From contig NZ_BMNG01000004.1 in NCBI RefSeq assembly GCF_014646335.1, positions 1 to 64,000 on the forward strand: 64,000 nucleotides of DNA. The letters run 5' to 3'. The position numbers and the translations under genes are program-made. Numbering within the stretch: the stretch's first letter is position 1; each line of letters starts with the position of its first letter. Shown here piece after piece: positions 34,616 through 43,748 of this stretch. The stretch is from Streptomyces lasiicapitis. Lineage in GTDB: Bacteria > Actinomycetota > Actinomycetes > Streptomycetales > Streptomycetaceae. Under the pieces are notes generated by a model. The model was not told where the DNA came from. It was given only the letters and a program-made list of their open reading frames with translations, and ran no database searches.

Positions 34616-36853
34616 TCACAGCTCGCCACTGCCGGAGGCGGCCTCGGCGGCGGGCAGTTCGTGGCCGAGCCCGTCGGCGAGCCGCCGCACCAGGTCGTAC
34701 GCCGCGTCCGGGATGACCGTGCCGGGCGGGAACACCGCCGCCGCGCCCGCCTCGTGCAGCGCCTCGACGTCCTGCGGCGGGATCACACCGCCCACGACGA
34801 TCATGATGTCCTCGCGCCCCTCGGTGGCCAGCTCCGCGCGCAGCGCCGGTACGAGGGTGAGGTGCCCGGCCGCCAGCGAGGAGACGCCGACGATGTGCAC
34901 GTCCGCCTCGACGGCCTGCCGCGCGACTTCCCCGGGCGTCTGGAACAGCGGGCCGACGTCGACGTCGAAGCCCAGGTCGGCGAAGGCGGTCGCGATCACT
35001 TTCTGGCCGCGGTCGTGGCCGTCCTGGCCCATCTTGGCGACCAGGATGCGCGGGCGGCGTCCCTCGGCCTCCTCGAAGGACGTGACCAGGGCGCGGGTGC
35101 GCTCGACGGACGGAGAGGGGCCTGCTTCGGTGCGGTACACACCGGAGATCGTACGGATCTGGCCCGCGTGCCGCCCGTACGCCTTCTCCAGGGCGTCGGA
35201 GATCTCGCCGACCGTGGCCTTCGCGCGGGCCGCGTCGACCGCGAGGGCGAGGAGGTTGCCCTCCAGACCGGGGCCCGCGCCGCGCTCGGCGGCCGTCGTC
35301 AGCTTGGCGAGGGCGTCCTGGCACACCGCGCTGTCGCGCTCCTCGCGCAGCCGCCGCAGCTTCTCGATCTGCTGGGTGCGCACGGAGGAGTTGTCGACCT
35401 TCAGGACCTCGATCTGCTCGTCGCTGTCCACCCGGTACTTGTTCACGCCGATCACCGGCTGGCGCCCGGAGTCGATGCGGGCCTGCGTGCGCGCGGCGGC
35501 CTCCTCCACGCGCAGCTTCGGGATGCCCGCGTCGATGGCCTGCGCCATGCCGCCCGCCGCCTCGACCTCCTGGATGTGCTGCCAGGCGCGGCGCGCCAGG
35601 TCGTACGTCAGCTTCTCCACGTACGCGCTGCCGCCCCAGGGGTCGATGACCCGGCAGGTGCCCGACTCCTGCTGGAGCAGGAGCTGGGTGTTGCGGGCGA
35701 TGCGCGCCGAGAAGTCGGTGGGCAGCGCGAGGGCCTCGTCGAGGGCGTTCGTGTGCAGGGACTGCGTGTGGCCCTGCGTCGCCGCCATCGCCTCCACGCA
35801 GGTGCGCGTCACGTTGTTGAAGACGTCCTGGGCGGTCAGCGACCAGCCCGAGGTCTGCGAATGGGTGCGCAGCGAAAGGGACTTGGCGTTCTTCGGGTCG
35901 AACTGCTTGACCAGCTTCGCCCACAGCAGGCGCGCCGCGCGGAGCTTGGCGACCTCCATGAAGAAGTTCATCCCGATCGCCCAGAAGAACGACAGGCGCG
36001 GCGCGAACGCGTCCACGTCAAGGCCCGCCTCGCGCCCCGCTCGCAGGTACTCCACGCCGTCGGCGAGCGTGTAGGCCAGCTCCAGGTCGGCCGTCGCACC
36101 GGCCTCCTGGATGTGGTAGCCGGAGATCGAGATGGAGTTGTAGCGCGGCATCTTCTGCGAGGTGAACGAGAAGATGTCGGAGATGATCCGCATCGAGGGC
36201 TTCGGCGGATAGATGTAGGTGTTGCGGACCATGAACTCTTTGAGGATGTCGTTCTGAATGGTCCCCGCCAGCTTCTCCGGCGGTACGCCCTGTTCCTCGG
36301 CGGCGACGATGTACAGCGCGAGGACGGGCAGCACGGCGCCGTTCATCGTCATCGACACCGTCATCTTGTCCAGCGGAATGCCGTCGAAGAGCTGGCGCAT
36401 GTCATAGATGGAGTCGATGGCCACGCCCGCCATGCCGACGTCGCCGGTCACGCGCGGGTGGTCGCTGTCGTAGCCGCGGTGCGTCGGCAGGTCGAAGGCG
36501 ACGGAGAGGCCCTTCTGGCCGGCCGCGAGGTTGCGGCGGTAGAAGGCGTTGGACTCCTGCGCGGTGGAGAATCCCGCGTACTGCCGGATCGTCCAGGGCT
36601 GGTTGACGTACATCGTCGGATAGGGGCCGCGCAGATACGGCGCGACGCCCGGGTACGTCTCCAGGAAGTCCAGGCCCTCCAAGTCGGCGCCCGTGTACAG
36701 CGGTTGGACGGCGATGCCCTCGGGGGTCTCCCACAGCAGGTCGTCGGCGCCCTTGCCGGTGGCGGTCTCGACCGCGGCGCGCCACTGCTGTGCGGAGCCC
36801 CGGGGCGCCGCGTCCGGCTCCAGGCCGATGCCGGTGAAGTCGGGGATCGTCAT
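34616..36853 (-). CDS. mutB: Methylmalonyl-CoA mutase, large (alpha, catalytic) subunit
   Basis: A 745-residue catalytic subunit that interconverts methylmalonyl-CoA and succinyl-CoA. The N-terminal TIM barrel binds acyl-CoA ([32 protein letters not shown]), and the C-terminal B12 domain has the base-off ligand motif GQDGHDRG (His near residue 612) with [10 protein letters not shown]. Start at 36853 overlaps the mutA stop by four bases. It completes a heterodimer with MutA and is followed by meaB. Confidence 0.97.
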   Translation of the reverse strand: MTIPDFTGIGLEPDAAPRGSAQQWRAAVETATGKGADDLLWETPEGIAVQPLYTGADLEGLDFLETYPGVAPYLRGPYPTMYVNQPWTIRQYAGFSTAQESNAFYRRNLAAGQKGLSVAFDLPTHRGYDSDHPRVTGDVGMAGVAIDSIYDMRQLFDGIPLDKMTVSMTMNGAVLPVLALYIVAAEEQGVPPEKLAGTIQNDILKEFMVRNTYIYPPKPSMRIISDIFSFTSQKMPRYNSISISGYHIQEAGATADLELAYTLADGVEYLRAGREAGLDVDAFAPRLSFFWAIGMNFFMEVAKLRAARLLWAKLVKQFDPKNAKSLSLRTHSQTSGWSLTAQDVFNNVTRTCVEAMAATQGHTQSLHTNALDEALALPTDFSARIARNTQLLLQQESGTCRVIDPWGGSAYVEKLTYDLARRAWQHIQEVEAAGGMAQAIDAGIPKLRVEEAAARTQARIDSGRQPVIGVNKYRVDSDEQIEVLKVDNSSVRTQQIEKLRRLREERDSAVCQDALAKLTTAAERGAGPGLEGNLLALAVDAARAKATVGEISDALEKAYGRHAGQIRTISGVYRTEAGPSPSVERTRALVTSFEEAEGRRPRILVAKMGQDGHDRGQKVIATAFADLGFDVDVGPLFQTPGEVARQAVEADVHIVGVSSLAAGHLTLVPALRAELATEGREDIMIVVGGVIPPQDVEALHEAGAAAVFPPGTVIPDAAYDLVRRLADGLGHELPAAEAASGSGEL

Positions 36854-38706
36854 GGCGCCACTCCCATGAGGTCGAGGGTGGAGGAGAGCACGGCCACGGC
36901 GTCGCAGCCGGCGAAGACGTACGCGTCGACGTCGTTCCCGTACTCGCCGGGCCGCCCCGCGAGGAACACCCGCTCGGCGCCGGCGGACTTCAGCGCCGCG
37001 GCGACCGCCGCCGCCTCGTCCGCGTACAGGGCGTCGCTGGAACACAGACAGGCGACGCGGGCGCCGCTCGCCTTGAAGGCGTCGGCGACGCTCGTCGCGT
37101 CCACCGACACCGGGTCGTGGACGGCTTCGATGCCGCCCGCCTGGAAGAGGTTCGACGCGAACGAGGCGCGCGCGGTGTGCGCGGCCGCCGGGCCGAGCGC
37201 GGCCAGGAACACCTTCGGACGGGCACCGGTCTCGGCGAGGTGCGTGTCGGAGCGGGCGCGCAGGGCTTCGTACGCCTCGTCGCGGCGCACCCGCGGCAGG
37301 CCGCCGGTGGGACCTGCGGGCGCGGGCTCGCGCGCGACGGGCTTCTCCGTCAGATTCGGGAACTCGCTGACGCCCGTGATCGGTTCGCGGCGCTTGGCGA
37401 GCTTCTTGCCGCGCTCGGCCCAGGTCGCCGCGATGCGGTCGCCGAGCATGCCCGAGCGCAGGGCCGCCGCCTGGCCGCCCGCGCGCTCGATCTCCTGGAA
37501 GAACTCCCAGGCGGCGTGGGCGAGTTCGTCGGTGAGCCGCTCCACGTAGTACGAGCCGCCCGCCGGGTCGATGACCCGCGCCAGGTGCGACTCCTCCAGG
37601 AGGATCGTCGAGGTGTTGCGGGCGATGCGGCGCGCGAAGGCGTCCGGCAGGCCCAGGGAGTGGTCGAAGGGCAGCACCGTCACCGCGTCGGCGCCGCCGA
37701 CACCGGCGCTCATGCAGGCCAGCGTCGTGCGCAGCATGTTCACCCAGGGGTCGCGGCGTGCCATCATCACCGGCGACGTCACCGCGTGCTGGAGCTGCGC
37801 GCCCGCGTCGGCGTCACCGCTGGCCTCGGCGACGCGCGCCCAAAGGCGGCGTGCCGCACGGAGTTTGGCGATGGTGAGGAACTGGTCGGCGGTGGCCGCG
37901 TACCGGAACTCCAGCTGCGCGCACGCCTCTTGGAGGGTGAGGCCCGCGTCGGTCAGCAGCCGCAGATACGCGACGCCGGTGGCGAGCGAGGCGCCCAGCT
38001 CCTGCGCGGGGGAGCCGCCCGCCTCGTGGTAGGGCAGCGCGTCCACGGTGAGGGCGCGCAGGCCCACGTACTCACGGCCGCACAGCCGTGCGAGCTCGAC
38101 GGCCGTGTCCGTCGCCAACTCCTCGCCCGTGCGCGCCTCGTACGCCAGCGGGTCCGCGCCGAGATTGCCGCGCGCCGCGTCCTTGGCGACGCCCGCGGCC
38201 TCCACCAGGCGCAGCAACTCCCGTGCGGCGGGGCCGACATCGGGGCCCGCGTCGAGGACGACGGGTGCCAGGTCCAGATACACGCCGTCGAGCGCCCGCT
38301 CCAGGCCCGACACCGGCAGCGCGTCCGGGCCCAGGGTGAGCCACAGCGACGTCACGCCGTTCTCCAGGTCGGCGAGGACCAGCTCGTTCGTGCGCGCGGG
38401 ATCGCTCGTGGCATGCCGCTGCCGTACGTCCCAGCCGGTCGCCGCACCGCCCGCCGCGCGACCGCCGCGTACGTACGGGGCGAAGCCCGGATGGCCGACA
38501 TCAGCCACGGCGTCATGGGCGGTGTACAGGGGGCGGGTGCTGAGCCCGTCCTCGAGCGCGGTGGACAGCGCTTTCTCGGCCGCCGCCCCCGATGCGTCCT
38601 TACCCGACTTCCGCAGTACGCCTTCCACCAGGCGCTGCCACTGCTCATGGGTCGCATCAGGGAACTCGGCGGCCAGCGAAAGCCCGTCATCAGGCAGGAC
38701 CGTCAT
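36850..38706 (-). CDS. mutA: Methylmalonyl-CoA mutase, small (beta) subunit
   Basis: A 618-residue subunit, similar in fold to MutB but lacking the cobalamin histidine motif (the equivalent region reads [13 protein letters not shown]). The barrel half carries the typical [19 protein letters not shown] start. It is non-catalytic in known heterodimeric mutases. The ATG at 38706 is preceded 6 bases upstream by TAGCAT, a -10-like box, so the mRNA may be leaderless. Confidence 0.96.
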   Translation of the reverse strand: MTVLPDDGLSLAAEFPDATHEQWQRLVEGVLRKSGKDASGAAAEKALSTALEDGLSTRPLYTAHDAVADVGHPGFAPYVRGGRAAGGAATGWDVRQRHATSDPARTNELVLADLENGVTSLWLTLGPDALPVSGLERALDGVYLDLAPVVLDAGPDVGPAARELLRLVEAAGVAKDAARGNLGADPLAYEARTGEELATDTAVELARLCGREYVGLRALTVDALPYHEAGGSPAQELGASLATGVAYLRLLTDAGLTLQEACAQLEFRYAATADQFLTIAKLRAARRLWARVAEASGDADAGAQLQHAVTSPVMMARRDPWVNMLRTTLACMSAGVGGADAVTVLPFDHSLGLPDAFARRIARNTSTILLEESHLARVIDPAGGSYYVERLTDELAHAAWEFFQEIERAGGQAAALRSGMLGDRIAATWAERGKKLAKRREPITGVSEFPNLTEKPVAREPAPAGPTGGLPRVRRDEAYEALRARSDTHLAETGARPKVFLAALGPAAAHTARASFASNLFQAGGIEAVHDPVSVDATSVADAFKASGARVACLCSSDALYADEAAAVAAALKSAGAERVFLAGRPGEYGNDVDAYVFAGCDAVAVLSSTLDLMGVAP

Positions 38707-38712
38707 GTTCCG

Positions 38713-38817
38713 ATGCTAGGGCTGAATCAGGGCCCGGCGCCGGGGCACGGCTGTGACCTTGCACTCTTCGTGTCGGTCTTGATCTGGGGCGGTCGACGCG
38801 TTACTACCCGGGAGTAA
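38713..38817 (-). promoter_or_regulatory. mutA upstream region with palindromic site
   Basis: TAGCAT at 38718-38713 (minus strand) is a likely -10 for mutA. About 95 bases upstream of the ATG, TTACT-ACCCGGG-AGTAA (38801-38817) is an inverted repeat with 5-base outer arms around CCCGGG, a shape used by TetR-type regulators of acyl-CoA metabolism. The rest of the 240-base gap to the GNAT gene shows nothing clear. Confidence 0.4.
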
Positions 38818-38946
38818 TTTCTAGGGGTGGGGTTCTGCTCGACCAGGGGTGCGATACGGGGTGCCGGGCGGGCTGTCGGGGCTTGTGGGCGACGTCGGCG
38901 TGCTCTAGGCATCGCCGGGGTGCTGGCGCCCGCCTCGCTCAGCTCG

Positions 38947-39792
38947 TCAGGCCGGGGTCTTCGCGGACGTCGTGGGCGGTGCGGCCGCGGCCGGGAGGCC
39001 CGCGTGTGCGGCGGGGGGAGCGCCCGGGACCGCGGCGGCGCGCGGCGTGCCCGTCGCGTAGTGGGTGTACTCGCGCTCCAGACGGAAGCCCGCCGTCCAG
39101 GCCAGCAGGCGGCTGGGGCGGTTGTCACGCCCGCACGACCAGCTCGCGGTGCGGCCGCGCGCCGCGGCGTCCGCGGTGAGCGCGGCGACGCAGGCGTGCG
39201 CCAGGCCCTTGCGGCGGTGCTCGGGCGCGGTGGCCACGGCCACGTCCTCGTACGCCTCGCCCGCGAAGTAGGAGCAGGCCACGGACACGACCCGACCGCT
39301 CCGGTCGAACGCGGCGACGGCGTGCCCGGAGGCGGCGAGCGCGGAACCGCCGCCCCAACTCGCGTGCAGCCAGCCCGAGTCGGCCCACAGCGCAGCGAAC
39401 GCGAGCGCGTCGTCGCCGGACACGCGGCGCACCCGCACTCCGCGCGGCGTGCGGGGCGCGTCGACGTGCTCCCGGTGGACGTACACCATGCGCTCGGCGG
39501 GCACGATGCGGTCGAAGGCGGCGCCGAGCACCGGCAGGAAGCGCGCCGGCGCGTCGACATGATGGGCGGCGAACTGCGCGAGGCCACCGGGGGAGACGGC
39601 GAGCGGGTCGCCGCGCAGCAGCACATGGCCGGCGCACGACACCGCGAGGGCGCGCGGGGCGTCCGTCCGGTCGGCCCACCACTGGCCCGCGCCGTGCGTG
39701 AGGACGTGCTCGGGCAGCGCGGCCGTTCCGGGCGCCGCGGCCGTGAACCAGCGCGAGAGTGCGGGCAGTTCGTGCCGCTGAAGCGGGATCAC
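38947..39792 (-). CDS. GNAT family N-acetyltransferase
   Basis: A 281-residue protein with a GNAT domain in the C-terminal half (about 125-240). The acetyl-CoA loop reads ATAPEHRRKGLAHACVAAL, and the following strand is SWSCGRDNRPSRLLAWTAGFR. The C terminus is an Ala/Pro-rich tail. The GTG at 39792 is preferred because CAGGAGG lies 8 bases upstream; in-frame codons above it encode a Pro-rich stretch without conservation. Substrate unknown. Confidence 0.82.
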   Translation of the reverse strand: MIPLQRHELPALSRWFTAAAPGTAALPEHVLTHGAGQWWADRTDAPRALAVSCAGHVLLRGDPLAVSPGGLAQFAAHHVDAPARFLPVLGAAFDRIVPAERMVYVHREHVDAPRTPRGVRVRRVSGDDALAFAALWADSGWLHASWGGGSALAASGHAVAAFDRSGRVVSVACSYFAGEAYEDVAVATAPEHRRKGLAHACVAALTADAAARGRTASWSCGRDNRPSRLLAWTAGFRLEREYTHYATGTPRAAAVPGAPPAAHAGLPAAAAPPTTSAKTPA

Positions 39793-40043
39793 GGGGCGGT
39801 CCTCCTGGGGCTGCGGTGGGTTGGGTGGTGGCTGGGCAGGGGGTGGTGCGCGCATGGTGATGCGTGGTGCGGGCTGGGGCGTTGATGGTGCGGGTGTGCT
39901 GGATCGTGGCACGGGCCCGGCCGTTGGTGGTGCAGGCTGCGACGGCCTGCCGGTGTGCGCACGCGCGGCACGGGGCGGGAACGGCGACAGCGGTGCGGCC
40001 CTCCGGGTCGGGAGGAGCGCACCGCTGACCGCGCCGGGGCAGG

Positions 40044-40121
40044 CTAGCCCTGGCCCGCCTTGCCGCCGTGGTTGGCCTTCTTCTCGCGACGTGCCCTCTT
40101 CTTGCGTGCGCGCTTGGACAT
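40044..40121 (-). CDS. Ribosomal protein bL37
   Basis: A 25-residue, very basic peptide: it begins MSKRARKKRARREKK and ends ANHGGKAGQG. It matches the pattern of actinobacterial 50S protein bL37 (SKRxRKKxxR...KANHGK), which was first seen in mycobacterial ribosome structures and sits near 23S rRNA. It is too short for most gene finders. It starts 17 bases after the SDR stop on the same strand, with AAGGG further upstream. The tail (GGKAGQG) differs from the usual GKRPN, so the identification is strong but not certain. Confidence 0.75.
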   Translation of the reverse strand: MSKRARKKRARREKKANHGGKAGQG

Positions 40122-40138
40122 CTAGGCGTTCGAACCCT

Positions 40139-40987
40139 TCAAGAGTCGTGGCCGACCAGCAGGGCGGCGAGCTTGTTGAGACGCTTGACGGTGCGGTCCT
40201 CCGTCGCGGCCGCGGCGGGCTCGACGCGCTCGGCGCGGTCGTAGTACGCCCCGTTGACGATCTCGGTCGCCGGGTCGCACAGGCGCACCACGTGGGCGGC
40301 GCCCTCGGCGGCCGACGTGCCCTCGTGCGCGTACAGCGGCAGGAGCGCGGTGTCGCACACGCCGGGGTGCACCGACACGGCGGTCACGCGCGGGTCGGCG
40401 GCGAAGACGGTGAGGGCGAGCTGCGACTGGGCGTAGGCCGCCAGACGCGAGTAGCGGCGGGCGCGGTTCGGGTCGCTCCAGGAGATCGACCCTGTGCGGT
40501 GCAGCGACGACGACACGTTGACGACGCGGCCGCCCGGCTCTTCCCCAAGCTCTCGGCTTCGCTCGAGCAGGGGATGCCCCATCGTCAGGGCGGGCTCGAG
40601 CAGGCTCGTGAGGAGGAAGTGCGCGAGGAAGTTCACCTGGAAGGCGATCTCGTTGCCGTCGGCGGTGATGGTGTGGCGCTCCGGGGCGGCCATACCCGCG
40701 TTGTTCACCAGCACGTCCAGGTGCGGGTGTTCGGCGACGACGAGGCTCGCGAGCCGCTCGACCTCCTCCAGATGGGTGAAGTCGGCGGCGAACGCGCGCA
40801 GCTTCGCGACGTCGACGCCGGCCGTGGCGACGAGCTTGTCGACGGCGGCCTGGGCCTCGTCGGCGGTGCGGCCGTGCACGAGCACGGTGACACCGCGCTC
40901 GGCGAGGAGGCGGGCACTCTCGTAGCCGATGCCGGAGGTGGCTCCGGTGACGAGCGCGGTGCGCCCGTCCAGTGAGGCAGAAGACAT
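40139..40987 (-). CDS. SDR family oxidoreductase with an internal dispersed repeat
   Basis: A 282-residue short-chain dehydrogenase of the retinol-dehydrogenase-like group: TGATSGIG (14-21), NNAG, NVSSSLH with the catalytic Ser, and YAQSQ at the active-site position, where the usual Lys of YxxxK is Gln. Compared with relatives it carries an extra stretch GHPLLERSRELGEEPGG (about residues 137-153) encoded by a Streptomyces dispersed repeat, and the segment after YAQSQLALTVF is shorter than usual. The ATG follows AGGAT. Whether it is still active is uncertain. Confidence 0.82.
   Translation of the reverse strand: MSSASLDGRTALVTGATSGIGYESARLLAERGVTVLVHGRTADEAQAAVDKLVATAGVDVAKLRAFAADFTHLEEVERLASLVVAEHPHLDVLVNNAGMAAPERHTITADGNEIAFQVNFLAHFLLTSLLEPALTMGHPLLERSRELGEEPGGRVVNVSSSLHRTGSISWSDPNRARRYSRLAAYAQSQLALTVFAADPRVTAVSVHPGVCDTALLPLYAHEGTSAAEGAAHVVRLCDPATEIVNGAYYDRAERVEPAAAATEDRTVKRLNKLAALLVGHDS
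40543..40580. repeat. Streptomyces dispersed repeat inside the SDR gene
   Basis: The segment that begins CCCCAAGCTCTCGGCTTCGC and continues with TCGAGCAGGGG then ATGCCCC is an imperfect hairpin (CCCC..GCTC...GAGC..GGGG). From memory the same word recurs many times in Streptomyces genomes, usually between genes. Here it keeps the reading frame. Confidence 0.65.
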
Positions 40988-41005
40988 GATCGGATCCTGT
41001 GGTGA

Positions 41006-41017
41006 GGCATGCCTCGG
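41006..41017. promoter_or_regulatory. 12-base palindrome before the SDR gene
   Basis: GAGGCATGCCTC is a perfect palindrome 18 bases upstream of the SDR start, between it and the terminator. A candidate operator. Confidence 0.35.
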
Positions 41018-41051
41018 CGGCCCCCGGCGGGGGCGTGCGGCATGCGAAACG

Positions 41052-41090
41052 AAAAAGCCGTGCGCGCTCCTCAGGAGCGCCGCTCACGGC
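41052..41090 (-). terminator. Rho-independent terminator between kdpB and the SDR gene
   Basis: On the minus strand GCCGTG/CACGGC (41090-41085 and 41062-41057) with an inner GCGCTCCT/AGGAGCGC stem is followed by TTTTT (41056-41052). It is a classic intrinsic terminator. It lies 220 bases past kdpB and 65 bases before the SDR start, so it either ends kdpB or attenuates the SDR gene. Confidence 0.8.
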
Positions 41091-41111
41091 GAAGGGGGAT
41101 GCGGTGCGGCG

Positions 41112-41204
41112 TCAGCGCACCGGGACGTGAACAGCGCGCGAGACCGGCACCACCGTATGAGGCGGCCGGTCGTCATGGCGCGCGAAGCTGTTCACGTCGT
41201 TCAT
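41112..41204 (-). other. Structured leader with possible 30-residue leader peptide
   Basis: Between kdpB and the terminator, ACGTGAACAGC and its complement (41125-41135, 41187-41197) form 11-base arms; GACCGGC/GCCGGTC (41142-41148, 41165-41171) forms an inner stem. On the minus strand an ORF of 30 codons (41204 to the TGA at 41112) starts MNDVNSFARHDD, contains seven valines and covers this hairpin. The arrangement hairpin-ORF-terminator resembles an attenuator. No good ribosome-binding site; low confidence that the peptide is made. Confidence 0.35.
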
Positions 41205-41311
41205 CCAACTGGCCCGTGAGCTGGGCTTCAAGCGCCCTTCACGGTCTTTGACGGCCTCCTGATGCGCTTGACGGGGCCTTGATGTGCGGGCCCCCTCAAG
41301 CCGCGGTTCGC

Positions 41312-43477
41312 TCAGCTCAGCCCAGGGAACGTGGACACCACCAGGTCGATCAGCTTGATCCCGAGGAACGGCAGCACGAGCCCGCCGAGTCCGTACACCG
41401 CCAGGTTGCGGCGCAGCAGGTCGTGCGCGGACGCCGGTGTGTAGCGCACACCGCGCAGGGCGAGCGGGATCAGTACGACGATGATCAGCGCGTTGAAGAT
41501 GATGGCCGACGTGATGGCCGACTTCGGGCTGTGCAGGCCCATGATGTTGAGGGACTCGAGGCCCGGGTACGCCCCCGCGAACATCGCCGGGATGATCGCG
41601 AAGTACTTGGCGACGTCGTTGGTGATCGAGAACGTGGTCAGGGCGCCGCGGGTGATGAGGAGTTGCTTGCCGATCTCCACGATCTCGATGAGCTTGGTCG
41701 GGTTGGAGTCCAGGTCCACCATGTTCCCGGCCTCCTTGGCGGCCGAGGTACCGGTGTTCATGGCCACGCCGACGTCCGCCTGCGCGAGCGCCGGGGCGTC
41801 GTTGGTGCCGTCGCCGGTCATCGCGACGAGCTTGCCGCCCTCCTGCTCCTTCTTGATGAGGTCGAGCTTGTCCTCGGGCGTGGCCTCCGCGAGGAAGTCG
41901 TCGACGCCCGCCTCCCGGGCGATGGCGCGCGCGGTGAGCGCGTTGTCGCCGGTGATCATGACGGTGCGGATGCCCATGCGGCGCAGCTCGGCGAACCGCT
42001 CGCGGATGCCGTCCTTCACGACGTCCCTGAGCTGTACGACACCGAGGACGCGCGGCCCGTCCCAGTCGTGCACGGCGACGAGCAGCGGCGTACCGCCCGC
42101 CGCGGCGACGGAGTCGGCGAACATCCGGGCCTGCGGCGGCACCTGACCGCCGCGCAGCTCCACCCAGGTGATCACCTGCGCGGCGGCGCCCTTGCGGATG
42201 GTGCAGGCCGCGCCGTTGTCCCAGCGCAGATCGATGCCGCTCATCCGGGTCTGCGCGCTGAACTCCACGAACTGCGCGTTGGCCAGCTCGCCCTGCGCCG
42301 GTGCGCGAAGGCCGTACTTGTTCTTGGCGTGTACGACGATGGAGCGGCCCTCGGGCGTCTCGTCGGCCAGTGAGGAGAGCTGGGCCGCGTCCGCGAGGTG
42401 CATCTCGTCGACGCCGGGCAGCGGCATGAAGGCGTCGGCCTCGCGGTTGCCGAGGGTGATGGTGCCGGTCTTGTCGAGCAGGAGCGTGTTGACGTCGCCC
42501 GCCGCCTCGACCGCGCGGCCCGACATGGCGAGCACGTTGCGCTGCACGAGCCGGTCCATGCCCGCGATGCCGATGGCGGAGAGCAGCGCGCCGATCGTGG
42601 TGGGGATCAGTGTCACCAGCAGCGCGACGAGCACCGTCGTGGGCTGCGCCGCGCCCGCGTACGAAGCCATCGACTGCAGGGACACGACGACCATGACGAA
42701 GACGATGGTGAGCGCCGCGAGCAGGATGTTGAGGGCTATCTCGTTCGGCGTCTTCTGCCGGGACGCGCCCTCGACCAGCGCGATCATGCGGTCCAGGAAG
42801 GAGTGTCCGGCGCGCGAGGTGATGCGTACGACGATCCGGTCGGACAGCACCGTCGTGCCGCCCGTGACACCGCTGCGGTCGCCGCCCGACTCCCGGATGA
42901 CCGGGGCCGACTCACCGGTGACGGCGGACTCGTCGACCGCCGCGACCCCGTCGACCACGTCGCCGTCCGCCGGGATCAGCTCGCCCGCCTCGACCAGGAC
43001 GAAGTCGAAGGGCCGCAGCTCGGTGGCGGCCACCGCCTCCGTCTCCGCTTCCTGGAGGTCCGTGCCCACGCGCCAGTTGTTCCGCAGGCGCAGCGCGACC
43101 GTGTCCGTGCGCGCCCTGCGCAGCGCCTGCGCCTGCGCCTTGCCACGACCCTCCGCCACGGCCTCCGCGAGGTTGGCGAAGAAGAGCGTGAGCCACAGCC
43201 ACAGGCTGATGATCCAGGAGAACACGGAGGGGTCGAACACCGCGGTCCCGGTCGTGATCACCGCGCCGCAGCCGACGACGAACAGGACGGGATTCTTGAC
43301 GAGGGCGCGCGGGCGCAGCTTGTGCAGCGCGTCGGGGACCGACCTCAGGAGCTGCCCGGGTTCGACGAAGCCGCCGGGGCGGACCCGCCGGCGGCCGCCG
43401 GGACGGTTCTCGGGACTGCGCCCGGACGACGGGCTCTCGGGCATGTGCGGAGCCTGCTGCGGGGCGGCGGGAAGCAT
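41312..43477 (-). CDS. kdpB: KdpB, potassium-transporting P-type ATPase B subunit (orphan)
   Basis: A 721-residue P-type ATPase with all catalytic motifs: TGES in the actuator domain, phosphorylation site DKTGTIT (Asp near residue 334), [25 protein letters not shown], and the fifth-helix motif [12 protein letters not shown]. The N-terminal 55 residues are Pro/Arg-rich and differ from usual KdpB. KdpB normally powers K+ uptake through KdpA with KdpC; neither gene is present on either side within the window. The gene is intact, so it is either a moved gene served by kdpA/kdpC elsewhere or a protein with another use. Confidence 0.95.
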   Translation of the reverse strand: MLPAAPQQAPHMPESPSSGRSPENRPGGRRRVRPGGFVEPGQLLRSVPDALHKLRPRALVKNPVLFVVGCGAVITTGTAVFDPSVFSWIISLWLWLTLFFANLAEAVAEGRGKAQAQALRRARTDTVALRLRNNWRVGTDLQEAETEAVAATELRPFDFVLVEAGELIPADGDVVDGVAAVDESAVTGESAPVIRESGGDRSGVTGGTTVLSDRIVVRITSRAGHSFLDRMIALVEGASRQKTPNEIALNILLAALTIVFVMVVVSLQSMASYAGAAQPTTVLVALLVTLIPTTIGALLSAIGIAGMDRLVQRNVLAMSGRAVEAAGDVNTLLLDKTGTITLGNREADAFMPLPGVDEMHLADAAQLSSLADETPEGRSIVVHAKNKYGLRAPAQGELANAQFVEFSAQTRMSGIDLRWDNGAACTIRKGAAAQVITWVELRGGQVPPQARMFADSVAAAGGTPLLVAVHDWDGPRVLGVVQLRDVVKDGIRERFAELRRMGIRTVMITGDNALTARAIAREAGVDDFLAEATPEDKLDLIKKEQEGGKLVAMTGDGTNDAPALAQADVGVAMNTGTSAAKEAGNMVDLDSNPTKLIEIVEIGKQLLITRGALTTFSITNDVAKYFAIIPAMFAGAYPGLESLNIMGLHSPKSAITSAIIFNALIIVVLIPLALRGVRYTPASAHDLLRRNLAVYGLGGLVLPFLGIKLIDLVVSTFPGLS

Positions 43478-43600
43478 CGGCGAGGGTGACTTTCTGGTGG
43501 GGGAGCGGCCACGGAGCGCGGCCGTGCGGACAGGAAGGTAGCCGTCCCAACCTCACCAAATCACCTTCACAGCCGGGAATTTACGACCCCCTGACAGGCC

Positions 43601-43662
43601 GTCCCGAACGCCCGTCAAGCCTGCGTCAAGAAGCCCTGATGGTGCATAAGGAGGGCGTCAAC
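43601..43662. promoter_or_regulatory. GTCAA direct repeats between kdpB and the sensor gene
   Basis: GTCCCG (43601), GTCAAG (43614), GTCAAG (43625) and GTCAAC (43657) lie in the 271-base divergent region. The middle pair is 11 bases apart, the spacing used by OmpR-type regulators such as KdpE. Similar words stand before kdpE (45479-45516). Confidence 0.4.
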
Positions 43663-43748
43663 AAAACCGGGAAGCGCCAAAACGGACCCAAGACTGATCA
43701 CCACGGGGGAACGGACGAACGAGTCCGTGATGTGAGGTGGGAGGGCGC

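Noticed and set aside
33521-37549. Open frame of over 1300 codons antisense to the mut operon
   Set aside because: Same codon-bias effect: it lies opposite mutB, meaB and mutA, which are recognised with certainty.
40988-41311. kdpC remnant between kdpB and the SDR gene
   Set aside because: I translated the region in all frames by eye and found no KdpC-like stretch, only hairpins and a 30-codon ORF.
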